DNA of 22,442 nucleotides from an uncultured Adlercreutzia sp. (GCF_958431955.1 NZ_CAUASN010000041.1:1-22442), one strand, 5' to 3'; shown: positions 1 through 8,101, counted from the stretch's first letter. Notes: a model not told the origin generated them from the sequence alone. Numbers and translations: made by a program.

Positions 1-619
1 CGTCGATTATTCCAGAGGTTAAATTGCGCCAAATGCTCTTCTCAATCTTTTCATCAGACAAGCTATAGAATTTGTAGATCAAATGCTCCTTCACATACAC
101 GGCGCATGAATTTCTTGAGTCGAACGAATACTCTCTCTGCACAGTTAAATCAGCGTAAGGACCATTTACGGTATCTCGCACCTCATCAAGACAAACTCTT
201 ATTAGATTATCACCGACACTTTGAGGCTCGATATCCATAGTCGATCGCATTGCCTTTTGCGCGACAGATTGCAAAACTTCCGCAGGAATATTTGATAAAA
301 CTAAGCCTTCGTCATGAAAAAGCACCTCAAGAACCTCGGCCGCGTTATTCTGGGTTAAATCCCTTTTATAGGAGCTAAGGTCAAACACATATGCAACAAA
401 ACAAGCACAGAGCAGACTCGAGAGAATTGTGCTCAAGAAAATCAGCAGTTCGTCCAAGAAGGATTGTGGCTTGATTACGCTTCCAAAACTCAGCCGAAGG
501 ACGAAAATGAGAAAGAGCAGGACGATAGAGATAAGGCAGGTAGTACCCAAATTGTCCCGAACCACTCTGAGCGTGTTACGAATTTTAGTTTGAAAATATC
601 CTTCAGACCTTGAAGGCAT
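1..619 (-). CDS. Partial two-helix membrane protein of unknown function (3' end outside window)
   Basis: An open frame of 206 codons runs from an ATG at 619 to the left edge without a stop. GGAG lies nine bases before the ATG, and a good promoter lies further upstream. The protein starts with a short basic stretch, then a helix at about residues 26-46 (core LISIVLLFLIFVL) and a second at about 57-79 (core LLIFLSTILSSLLCACFVAY). A soluble, charged, probably cytoplasmic part follows from about residue 80 and continues outside the window. I do not recognise the family. The codons are much more A/T-ending than in the teichoic acid genes to the right, which suggests horizontal acquisition. Two N-terminal helices followed by a cytosolic domain occur in many unrelated accessory proteins, so no role is assigned. 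That this is a real gene is well supported by ribosome site, promoter and a long open frame in AT-rich DNA; its function is unknown. Confidence 0.7.
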   Translation of the reverse strand, partial: MPSRSEGYFQTKIRNTLRVVRDNLGTTCLISIVLLFLIFVLRLSFGSVIKPQSFLDELLIFLSTILSSLLCACFVAYVFDLSSYKRDLTQNNAAEVLEVLFHDEGLVLSNIPAEVLQSVAQKAMRSTMDIEPQSVGDNLIRVCLDEVRDTVNGPYADLTVQREYSFDSRNSCAVYVKEHLIYKFYSLSDEKIEKSIWRNLTSGIID

Positions 620-678
620 CTTATCTCGCTCCAATCGTTTACGCAAAGCAGCATTATCTACAACCTAAGCAGCATCGA

Positions 679-706
679 AATATAAGTTTATCATTTCGAT
701 CGACAA
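679..706 (-). promoter_or_regulatory. Promoter of the left-edge membrane protein gene
   Basis: On the minus strand TTGTCG (701-706) is separated by 16 bases from TATATT (679-684). They match the sigma-70 consensus at 4/6 and 5/6 positions. The start codon is about 60 bases downstream. The surrounding DNA is AT-rich, so chance matches are more likely here than elsewhere in the window. Confidence 0.4.
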
Positions 707-1020
707 AAACGTTTAATCAGCGTTAAATGCTGGATCAATGGTCGCCCTTGGCGATCCAACGATTAGACGATAGGTTTATTTGCACGGCGAAAATTTCCCA
801 GACTCGACCGACGCACGTTCGGGTAAACCCAAGAATCATGAACTACCCCAAAGGGACGATTTTGCTCCAGTATCCCTCAATTCTCGAGAATCGTGTGAAA
901 CGTTCTTCGTATTATTCAGTAGCTCTTAGCGCCAATATAGTTTCTACCAGTTTCGCCAATCTATTCCAATCAGATACGCCAATGCTCTTCTGTTAATTAC
1001 ATACACCAGTATACTTTTAA
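707..1020. other. Stretch without a convincing gene
   Basis: About 300 AT-rich bases with no frame that has both a ribosome site and a coherent protein. An 89-codon plus-strand frame (727-996) lacks a Shine-Dalgarno sequence and looks like chance. Apart from the promoter just to its left, I see no repeat, hairpin or RNA gene. Confidence 0.5.
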
Positions 1021-1446
1021 CCATTTTCAGCTACTCCTTCCTCTCTCGTTCATGACGGACAGGACTTTGAGCCAGTAGAGGTTCACCCTGATACTCTGCG
1101 TTGTGAAAATACAGTAGGAGAGTCCTCGGTGCCATTCGATCAGGTCATGACACCCATCAATGCCATGACCAAAAAAGCGTACCGCTCTTCACTATTGCTG
1201 ACCGAGCTGAAAGATCTTAAACTAAGCGCAAAGTTCGACAAATGATCGACCTCACACTCGTCCACAATCCAGAGAGAGATGGCGGCAACCCTACAGGCAG
1301 CGTGAGTGCATCTTCCACGGAAGCCCCGGACGCAATCACCTCAAAACTCCAGGGGTAGAGCACATAAGAAATTGTTGGATTTGGTTTGAATTCGCTCAAG
1401 GGTTTTCGCTTCCGCAAGGTACAAACCTCGTCCATTTACGAGTTTA
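1021..1446 (+). pseudogene. Remnant of one or two plus-strand genes, unidentified
   Basis: An open frame from 1021 to the TGA at 1243-1245 reads like protein (segments DGQDFEPVEVHPDTL and SSLLLTELKDLKLSAKFDK) but has no usable start. Its stop overlaps a new ATG at 1242 in the ATGA arrangement typical of translational coupling. That second frame (starting MIDLTLVHNPERDG) stops after 38 codons at 1358. A one-base shift near there leads into a further open stretch (core WFEFAQGFSLPQG) that ends at about 1446. The pattern fits the tail of one gene and the head of the next in an old operon, both truncated. I do not recognise either product. The reading is tentative because short frames in AT-rich DNA can arise by chance. 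Confidence 0.25.
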
Positions 1447-1599
1447 AAACAGATTATCTGACTGACGTTCGCCCTGTCCGGGAATAACTATCTTTTTGAG
1501 GCAATGGACAGCCGCTCATCGCCGCCCACGATACTTTTTTTGTTTCTGGAACCTTACTGCAAACATCCACCTCTTTGGTCGCTGCAAACCTCCACCACC

Positions 1600-2620
1600 T
1601 CCGACCTCCAATAGCGCGCCAGATCAGCACGAGGAACCAGCTGATAGTTATGAGGAACCCCCATGGAACCGATGGCGATGGGGCCGCCGACAGCCTTCGG
1701 TACTACCGTTGGGCAGTTGCGACGATATTAATACAACAGACGCATTGCCATTAAAATAAGCGCATCATAGAGTACACGCCTTATGGTGGCGCTGGTAGCC
1801 CAAAGATGCAGCGCAAAATTGTGCAAATCATTGAGGTGATCGCCCATCGTTGAAATGTTAAACCTGATGGATGCGCCATAGCCGATGAGTGTATACCAAT
1901 CCGTTGTCAACGCAAATCGCTGTCCAAATGCGCATCGCGCCCGTGAAGGCAATAGCCCCTCCCAGTGCTCCTTCGATAGGGGAGGGAAGAACCCACGCAA
2001 CGAGAACGGCAATTGCAAACAGCAGCGTTACGGCATGGCCCACCAAACAGATGAAACCATTAAAGAGCTAGCGAACTCTGCGCAGTTGAGCAAAGCCAAA
2101 AACAAGTATCAGCGCCATCGTCGACGTTGCTGAATACAAGAAGAGACACTGAAGGATACCGACACAATACAGCGAGGCGTTTCGCACCGCGCAGCCCCTC
2201 CGCACAATCGTGTCAAGCACCAGCGATGCTCTCGCTGAAGGCAGGCAATGTGGATAGACGAATTCTTGTGATCGTAAAAATTCAGAGATTGGCGGGCCGA
2301 GGGATCGGTAACTTACAGCCACACCAGCACCGATACAGCGTTGAGCATCGAAAACACACTCGTTACAATCGTGACCGTCCACAGCAACTCGCGCATCCTC
2401 CCCAGTTCAACATGGCTTGCGGAGGGCATCCGCAGCACCGCCACCGCAACAAAGCCCCAGTCATGGAATCACTGCGTGAAAGTCCGCAAACGAGCATGAA
2501 CGCAACCACGGCGATGGCGAACAGCTGAAGCGGCCCTTCGGCGTGCGGAAGAGGTGGAGCGCCGTCATCACCGCCATTGCAGTCATCCACTCAGTAAAAT
2601 AGATCTGGCCGAAAACAGAA
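1600..2620 (-). pseudogene. Frameshifted remnant of a multi-helix membrane protein
   Basis: Read on the minus strand from right to left, hydrophobic helix-like segments follow one another but in different frames. About 2614-2529 gives YFTEWMTAMAVMTALHLFRT; about 2524-2468 gives LFAIAVVAFMLVCGL; about 2467-2313 gives MRELLWTVTIVTSVFSMLNA and then a stop. About 2165-2068 gives GILQCLFLYSATSTMALILV; about 2065-1858 gives HAVTLLFAIAVLVAWVLPSP and a further Gly/Ala-rich helix; about 1663-1604 gives GFLITISWFLVLIW. No single frame stays open, so this looks like a dead gene for a polytopic membrane protein. The style recalls the membrane half of the multi-helix LuxR-type regulators common in Eggerthellaceae, but I could not find a LuxR DNA-binding domain, so that identity is only a suggestion. 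It runs toward the left from the truncated teichoic acid gene. Confidence 0.45.
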
Positions 2621-2722
2621 GAGATCATATGCCGCAAAACCCACCGATCCGAAAAGCGGGAGCGGCAGAACGGTGAAAGGAGGGCACACCGTCAATCCAT
2701 CCCGAACGAACTTCGCCTTTGA

Positions 2723-2836
2723 AGAGCGACGCTGCCTGATACCCAAGACACGGCGAGCAAGATTGCCATCGAAGAGATGCTCTGCGTCAATTCTGGCTAC
2801 GGCTCGGGCACCATCTGGAATTTGCGCAAGGCCTAG
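2723..2836 (+). pseudogene. Possible C-terminal remnant of a plus-strand gene
   Basis: A 37-codon stretch without a start ends at TAG 2834-2836. It reads LPDTQDTASKIAIEEML and then CVNSGYGSGTIWNLRKA. Its third codon positions are rich in G and C, like the intact genes of this genome and unlike the DNA around it. That is the main reason to list it. It could be the tail of a lost gene whose body was deleted. I cannot name the family. Confidence 0.2.
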
Positions 2837-2883
2837 ACGGTATCGAACCATCTTGCTCTTCGACATAACTGCAAATGAAACAC

Positions 2884-4884
2884 CTATTGTGTCGAGCTCG
2901 CGCATACCGCTTCCGCTTCCCCATTGAACAAATCAGCGAAATCAAGCAGGCTCTTCTCGGGCATGGGGCTGTAGGTGGCGAAATCGTCGGTGGGGGCGAC
3001 GATCTTCTTGGCGGCGCAGAAGAGCATCTTGTGGCGGCGGGAGCCGAAGTCAACGATCTTGCCATGCGCGCCGGGTCGCGGGGGCTTCTGGCCCGAGCGC
3101 GCGGCGTAGTAGCGCGCGATGCCGTCGTTTCGCCGGCTGTCGCGCTCGAAGCGCGCCCACGCCTCGCCCCGGTCGCCGGGCTCGTCGGCGTACAGCCAGA
3201 TATCCTTCCCTTCGGCCAGACGGCGTATCAGACGGCGATCGAGACGCGTCTTCCAACGCGGCACGCGGCCCTCCATCTGCTTCACCGCCGCATCCCGCGC
3301 CTTGCCCTCCAGGCGGTCCACGACGATTTTGGCCCCATCCAGATCGAGCCTTACCCGCCACTCCCCCACAATGCGCGTATGGCGCAGCGCGTAAGCCGAG
3401 CGGGCCAGCTCCCTCGCCGACCAGGTCAGGGGGATGCTCGCGCCGTCGAGGCGCAGGTCGAGCCGGATATCCTCGCTCTCCCCCAGATCGCAGGCGAGCG
3501 AGAACGCGAAGGTGCGCCTCGTGGGCGCTGCGGGCGTCTGGCAGTATTCCACCGTCTCCTCCAGCGCGAGAGGCAGGGCCTCCCCCTCCCACTCGTCGCC
3601 TTTCAGGCGCCGGCGCAGCAGCAGCTCCACACTCCCCTCCCATCTAACGAAGAAGAGCGACTCCAGCCTGCCTGCGACCGACAGCACCCCGTCGCGCACC
3701 GCCACGCGCGTCAGCACCACCTTCGCGCTGCCTGCGGCGAACAGGAGTCCCTCGCCCCGCGTGATCGCGAGCGCGCCCGGCGCCGCATGCCAGCTCAGGG
3801 GCTCGCGGCGCTTCAGGCCGAGCACGAGCAGCCGATGGTCCTCGCGCAGGTTGGGATGGCGCAGGATCAGCTCGTCGTCCACGCGCTCCAGAAGCGCGCC
3901 CAGACGGCCGAGCGCCTCGTCGTAGGCCGCGCCCTCTCGATGGGACGGAAGGGCGATGCCCGCCTTCAGCTTCCACGAAAGGTCGTTCACGAGCAGCCCC
4001 TGGATGTAGGGGGGCACCTCGCCCTCGTAACGTCCGAAGAAGTCCTCGAACAGGGCGATGTTGTTGTCGTAGAGGCTCTCCGGCTGCCGCAGGGCGGTGG
4101 AGGCGCCCTCGTCGCTGCGCATCCAGCGGTACTCGGCATCGGCGCAGAACCCGAGCTTCATGCTGCGCTCCAGCACGTCGGTGCAGTACTTCTCGTCCTC
4201 GTGCACGACAACACCGTTGGCCGGCGCGAAGTCGAACAGTACGTTGTCGCCGAGGCGGTTGCGCACGGCCACGTTCATGGTCGCCTGGGCGACGGTGGCG
4301 TTCTCCGGCCGCGTCAGGTCGTATACGCCCGTCTCGCGCAGCACCCCGTAGCGGTGGTGGGGCCGCTGGCGCTTGCCGTCGCGGATGGAGACGATGGGGT
4401 ACGTGACCAGATCAACCTCGTCGGCGCACGTGTCGAAGAAGTCCGCGACGTTGGCCAGGGTCTCGGGGCTCAGCGTATCGTCGGGGTCGAGGAAAAATAA
4501 GTAGCGCCCGCGCGCCGCCCTGATGCCCGCGTTGCGGGCCGCCGACACGCCGCCGTTCTCCTGAGAGATGACGCGTGCCCACGGACGGCTCGCGGCGAAC
4601 GCGCGGCACAGCTGCGCCGACTCGTCTGTCGACCCGTCATCGACGAAGAGCACCTCCAGGGATTCCTTGTCGATCGTCTGGCCGTCCAGGCACGCGAAGC
4701 ACGACTCCAGATGCGTCGCCTTGTTGTACACGGGAATCACCAGCGACACCCGCAGGGGCGCCTCCGCGTCCCTCGGCGCTCCGGTCGTCTCCGCCGCGCC
4801 CACCGCGCCCTGCTTCTCCCTGCTCGTTTTCTCCACGTTCGCCGCCCTCTCGTTCTTGGCCGCCGGCCGCCTTACGGCATCCAT
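2884..4884 (-). CDS. Teichoic acid glycosyltransferase (GT2) fused to a truncated CDP-glycerol transferase domain
   Basis: This 666-residue protein joins an N-terminal family-2 glycosyltransferase to the beginning of a TagF-like phosphopolyol transferase. The GT2 part spans about residues 45-300: VSLVIPVYNKAT opens it, DDGS is at 82-85, DPDD (the metal-binding DXD equivalent) at 133-136, and HEDE at 228-231. A middle region of beta-rich linker follows. From about residue 618 the HKMLFCAAKKIVAP segment resembles the entry to the TagF catalytic domain. The protein ends 49 residues later, before the QHG and SDYSS motifs such domains need, with an unrelated tail (GEAEAVCASSTQ). The GT2 half may still add a sugar; the transferase half should be inactive. 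The ATG at 4884 was chosen because it follows the stop of the upstream gene by one base; an ATG at 4953 would overlap that gene by 68 bases. It is the last gene of the tarI-tarJ run, and its cut end abuts the decayed region. Confidence 0.75.
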   Translation of the reverse strand: MDAVRRPAAKNERAANVEKTSREKQGAVGAAETTGAPRDAEAPLRVSLVIPVYNKATHLESCFACLDGQTIDKESLEVLFVDDGSTDESAQLCRAFAASRPWARVISQENGGVSAARNAGIRAARGRYLFFLDPDDTLSPETLANVADFFDTCADEVDLVTYPIVSIRDGKRQRPHHRYGVLRETGVYDLTRPENATVAQATMNVAVRNRLGDNVLFDFAPANGVVVHEDEKYCTDVLERSMKLGFCADAEYRWMRSDEGASTALRQPESLYDNNIALFEDFFGRYEGEVPPYIQGLLVNDLSWKLKAGIALPSHREGAAYDEALGRLGALLERVDDELILRHPNLREDHRLLVLGLKRREPLSWHAAPGALAITRGEGLLFAAGSAKVVLTRVAVRDGVLSVAGRLESLFFVRWEGSVELLLRRRLKGDEWEGEALPLALEETVEYCQTPAAPTRRTFAFSLACDLGESEDIRLDLRLDGASIPLTWSARELARSAYALRHTRIVGEWRVRLDLDGAKIVVDRLEGKARDAAVKQMEGRVPRWKTRLDRRLIRRLAEGKDIWLYADEPGDRGEAWARFERDSRRNDGIARYYAARSGQKPPRPGAHGKIVDFGSRRHKMLFCAAKKIVAPTDDFATYSPMPEKSLLDFADLFNGEAEAVCASSTQ

Positions 4885-4885
4885 C

Positions 4886-6133
4886 CTAGCCGCGCGCGGA
4901 TGCGCGCAGCACGTCCTCGCCGAACACCTCGCCGATGATGCGATCGGTCGCATGGCCGTCGCAGGCGCTCATGAACCGGTCGCGGAACGCCTCCACCTCG
5001 GAGGGGTCGAAACCCTCGGCCGCGGCCTGCAAGGCACCGATGACCTCCTCGGTCGTCGCGCACACCGGGCCGGGGGTGAGCGCCTCGTAATCGTAGTAGA
5101 AACCGCGCCAGTCGGCGTAGTCGTCCCTATCATAGGCGAAGAACACCATGGGACGGCCGAACAGCGAGTACTCGAACACGAGCGACGAGTAGTCGGAGAC
5201 GACCGCGTCGGCGCAACAGATGAGCTCGTTGATGGCGGCCTCGCGCGTAACATCGAAGGCGAAGTCGCGGCAGTCCTCGGGAATGGGGGGCAGCTCGCGC
5301 ACGAAGGGGTGGTGCTTGATGAGGAGCACGGTATCGGCGCCGAGCGCCTCCTTCATGGCCGCGATGTCGAGGGCTGCCGGGCCCTCCGCATGGGCCACGC
5401 GCCCGCGGAACGTCGGGGCGTACAGCACGACGCGCTTCCCCTCGGCCGCCGGCACCATCTCGAGCAGCTTGCGCCGGCTTTCGGCCAGATACCCCTCGTC
5501 GAAGAACACGTCCGTGCGGCTCACGCCCACCGGGCGCACCACGCCCGGCTCGTCCTGCAGCACCATGGCCTCCTCGTAGGCCCATGCCACCTCGGGGCTG
5601 CTCACCGTCACCAGCGACAGGTTCTTGTAGAAGGGATGGCGCAGGATGTCCTCGCGCGAGCCCCCGAAGATGAGGTCAGCCGTACTCATGCCCCACTTCT
5701 TGAAGGCGCCGCACGCGTGCCACAGCTGCACCACCGTGGTCTCGGGGCGCAGCAGCACGCAGCTGACCACGTTGGACGCATCGTTGAGGAACACGTACTG
5801 GGCAGTGGCCATGTCCCTCACGAAGGCGAGGCAGTTCCGGTAGTACTGGCGCAAGCGCACCCGCGTCTCGCCGAGCGAGACGAACTCGAGCGACAAGGAG
5901 GGCACGCAGCCGAGGCGCTCGTAGAGCACCTCGAAGCTCTCCGGCAACTCCGGTTCCTTGTTGTCCAGGAAGATGACCTTGCCCGCCTCCACCGGCTGCC
6001 GGGCGGCCCGGCGGTAGGCGGCCGGGAGCACCCAGAACAGCAGGATGTCCTTTGCCAAACGCCGAACGCGTCTCAGCACCGCCCCCCTCACGCGCTGGGG
6101 CAACGGCTTCTCGTCCTTCTCTTGGTCGCTCAC
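4886..6133 (-). CDS. CDP-glycerol/CDP-ribitol phosphotransferase, TagF/TarL family
   Basis: The 415-residue protein belongs to the Glyphos_transf family, membrane-associated enzymes that transfer glycerol- or ribitol-phosphate from the CDP-activated polyol to a growing teichoic acid chain. Family signatures are visible: QLWHACGAFKKWG with the catalytic-type His at 139, VGVSRTDVFF, YAPTFRG at 238-244, KHHP at 273-276, and SDYSSLVFEYSLFGRPM from 313. The start is GTG at 6133, preceded by GAGGGAG five bases upstream. The gene lies 16 bases after tarJ. Because tarI and tarJ immediately precede it, as they precede tarL in Staphylococcus, it is probably the ribitol-phosphate polymerase or primase, but the sequence alone does not separate ribitol from glycerol specificity. 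It is shorter than TarL (about 560 residues) and lacks that protein's N-terminal extension. Confidence 0.88.
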   Translation of the reverse strand: MSDQEKDEKPLPQRVRGAVLRRVRRLAKDILLFWVLPAAYRRAARQPVEAGKVIFLDNKEPELPESFEVLYERLGCVPSLSLEFVSLGETRVRLRQYYRNCLAFVRDMATAQYVFLNDASNVVSCVLLRPETTVVQLWHACGAFKKWGMSTADLIFGGSREDILRHPFYKNLSLVTVSSPEVAWAYEEAMVLQDEPGVVRPVGVSRTDVFFDEGYLAESRRKLLEMVPAAEGKRVVLYAPTFRGRVAHAEGPAALDIAAMKEALGADTVLLIKHHPFVRELPPIPEDCRDFAFDVTREAAINELICCADAVVSDYSSLVFEYSLFGRPMVFFAYDRDDYADWRGFYYDYEALTPGPVCATTEEVIGALQAAAEGFDPSEVEAFRDRFMSACDGHATDRIIGEVFGEDVLRASARG

Positions 6134-6149
6134 GAACGCTCCCTCTTCC

Positions 6150-7172
6150 CTACATGTTCCACCGAATGACGGTCTTGCCCATGGGCTTGCGGATGTCCGA
6201 CTCGAAGGCAGCGGCGATGTCGGCGATCTGCGTCGCCTCGTTCACGCTGCACACGAGCGAGGCCAGGTAGTCGAGCACCTCGGGATGGTCGCGGTACAGC
6301 TGCACCGTGGCCTCGAAGTCCTCGCGGCCGCTGCGGCTGCTGCCGAACAGGCGCAGGCCCTTCTCCAGCACCATGCGCGTGTTGATGGGCACGTTGTTCT
6401 CGGAGACGCCGAGCAGCGACACCGTGCCCTCGGGGTTGATGAGGTCGATGATCTGCTCGATGGCGGCCACCGAGCCCTCCCCTCCCGCGCACTCGAAGGC
6501 ATGATCGACCAGGGCCACACCCTCCACATCGCCCACAAGATGCGTCTCGTCGGCGAAGGTGAAGTCGTGCAGCTTCGACTCGTTGCGGCCGAACACGACG
6601 ATACTCGCCTCGGGATAGCGCAGGTGCAGCAGCAGCGACACGATGAAGCCCATGTTGCCATCGCCCCACACGCCGATGCGCTCGCGGCGCCCGTGGGCGA
6701 TGGCGTCGAATCGCGAGATAGCGTGGGTGGCCACGCTCACGAGCTCGGTGAAGGCGGCCACCTCCCGGTTCACATCCTGGGGCAGGCCCACCACGCGCTC
6801 GGGCGGCAGTACCATGGCCTCCTGCATGAAGCCGTCGAAGCCGCTGCCGCAGAACCGGCTCGATCGCAGGTAGTTCTCGGCGATGAAGGCATCCTCCTCC
6901 ACCGGCGCGTTCGGCAGCATGACCACGGCGTCGCCCGGCTGGAAAGTGCCGGTGTCGTCGCTCACCACGCGGCCTATGCCCTCGTGGATGAGCGCCATGG
7001 GCAGCTTGCGGTCGAGCACTTCCTTGCTGCGCGTGCCCTGGTAGTAGCGCTGGTCGGCGTTGCAGATGGAGAGGTGCGTGGGCCGCACGACCACCTTGCC
7101 CGTGGTATCCTGCGACACGACCACGGGCTCGAAGGTGCGCGGGGCGACCAGACGGTAGACGGTGTTCAGCAT
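6150..7172 (-). CDS. tarJ: Ribulose-5-phosphate reductase TarJ
   Basis: TarJ is a zinc-dependent medium-chain alcohol dehydrogenase that reduces D-ribulose 5-phosphate to D-ribitol 5-phosphate with NADPH, the first committed step to CDP-ribitol. The 340 residues match the family length (341 in S. aureus as I remember it) and the match is collinear throughout. SICNADQRYY holds zinc-ligand Cys37, LIHEGIG holds His63 and Glu64, FTELVSV holds Glu143, WGDGNMG at 169-175 is the dinucleotide-binding loop, and VDHAFECAGG, LLGVSE and LFGSSRSGREDF follow. The ATG at 7172 is three bases after the tarI stop. Its GGAGG lies inside the last codons of tarI, so the two are translationally linked. The product is used by TarI in the same operon. 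Confidence 0.95.
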   Translation of the reverse strand: MLNTVYRLVAPRTFEPVVVSQDTTGKVVVRPTHLSICNADQRYYQGTRSKEVLDRKLPMALIHEGIGRVVSDDTGTFQPGDAVVMLPNAPVEEDAFIAENYLRSSRFCGSGFDGFMQEAMVLPPERVVGLPQDVNREVAAFTELVSVATHAISRFDAIAHGRRERIGVWGDGNMGFIVSLLLHLRYPEASIVVFGRNESKLHDFTFADETHLVGDVEGVALVDHAFECAGGEGSVAAIEQIIDLINPEGTVSLLGVSENNVPINTRMVLEKGLRLFGSSRSGREDFEATVQLYRDHPEVLDYLASLVCSVNEATQIADIAAAFESDIRKPMGKTVIRWNM

Positions 7173-7175
7173 GGC

Positions 7176-7880
7176 CTACGCCTCCAGCATGGCCTCGGCA
7201 ACGCGGAGGTCCTGAGGGTAGGTGATCTTGATGTTCGACACATCGCCGCGCACGAGGGCCACCTCGCGGCCGCGCAGCACGAAGGCCTTGCAGGCGTCGG
7301 TGAGGATGTCCCGCTCCTCGTCGGTGAGTGACTCGAGCATCTCCTTGAGCGCCCCCAGGTTGAAGCTTTGGGGCGTCTGCCCCTGGTAGAGCACGCTACG
7401 GTTCGGGATGGAGGAGATCGTCTCGCCGTCCAGGCTCTCCACGATGGTGTCGGTGGCCGGCACCACGGTGTCGCAGGCGCCGCAACGGCGCGCGGCCTCG
7501 ATGTTCTCCTCGATCATGCGCAGCGACACGAAGGGACGCACGGCGTCGTGGGTGACGATGACGTCATCGGCCGTCGCGCCGCATTCGCCCTCGAAGTAGC
7601 GGACGGCGTTCATGATGGTGTCGTTGCGCGCGGCGCCCCCGGCCGCCACCGCCACGGCGCCAGCGTACTGCGGGCAGTGCTTCTCGATAATGTCACGCGT
7701 CTGCTGCACCCAGGTGGCCGGCGTGAGCACGAGCACCTTGTCGAAGCAGCCCGCGGCGCAGAACTTCTCCAGCGTGTGCACCAGAATGGGCTTCTCGCCC
7801 AAGAAGAAGAACTGCTTCGGCTTGTCCGGATTCCCCATCCGAACCCCCGACCCACCGGCAAGAATAGCAGCAAACTGCAT
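7176..7880 (-). CDS. tarI: Ribitol-5-phosphate cytidylyltransferase TarI
   Basis: TarI condenses CTP with D-ribitol 5-phosphate to give CDP-ribitol, the activated unit for ribitol-phosphate polymers. The 234-residue protein has the IspD/TarI nucleotidyltransferase fold signature LAGGSGVRMG (7-16) with the following Lys20 and Lys22, then THDAVRPF (110-117), VPATDTIVES, LYQGQTPQSF (164-173) and NIKITYPQDL near the end. IspD (isoprenoid pathway) is the only close alternative; adjacency to tarJ and collinear similarity to TarI decide the matter. I chose ATG 7880, where AAAGGAG sits five bases upstream, rather than an in-frame start at 7979 that would add 33 residues before the nucleotide-binding core. 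It is the first gene of the minus-strand run tarI - tarJ - transferase - GT2 fusion. It diverges from the plus-strand transferase at 8102 across a 221-base intergenic region. Confidence 0.93.
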   Translation of the reverse strand: MQFAAILAGGSGVRMGNPDKPKQFFFLGEKPILVHTLEKFCAAGCFDKVLVLTPATWVQQTRDIIEKHCPQYAGAVAVAAGGAARNDTIMNAVRYFEGECGATADDVIVTHDAVRPFVSLRMIEENIEAARRCGACDTVVPATDTIVESLDGETISSIPNRSVLYQGQTPQSFNLGALKEMLESLTDEERDILTDACKAFVLRGREVALVRGDVSNIKITYPQDLRVAEAMLEA

Positions 7881-8101
7881 AGAGGCTCCTTTATAAGGAC
7901 GACGTTGCTTGTATCCTTTGCATTTTACCACCGACAAGGGCAACGCCCTCCGCGTGCCTGCCAGATGCACAAGGAGCACAGGGGAGGACGGACGTTGCCT
8001 CCCGCTGATGCAGCCTATTGCCAGCGCGAGAATCAGACATCGGCCTGCGCAGCGTCGGTCGTGCTACCATAGCACCGTCCATTTCATACGAAAGGTTCCG
8101 C

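Noticed and set aside
727..996. 89-codon plus-strand open frame
   Set aside because: No Shine-Dalgarno, no coherent fold pattern, and it starts close to the divergent promoter of the left-edge gene; most likely chance in AT-rich DNA.
1217..1435. 72-codon minus-strand open frame as a transposase relic
   Set aside because: No DDE, helix-turn-helix or terminal repeat evidence; the plus-strand frames in the same place are more protein-like.
1500..1760. LuxR helix-turn-helix at the end of the decayed membrane gene
   Set aside because: I looked in all three minus-strand frames for the usual LuxR signature and did not see it.
2875..4500. 541-codon plus-strand open frame opposite the GT2 fusion gene
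   Set aside because: Antisense shadow: no family motifs, Arg/Ala/Val-rich, and no ribosome site.
7176..7880. IspD of the isoprenoid pathway instead of TarI
   Set aside because: Direct linkage to tarJ and close collinear resemblance to TarI make the teichoic acid enzyme far more likely.
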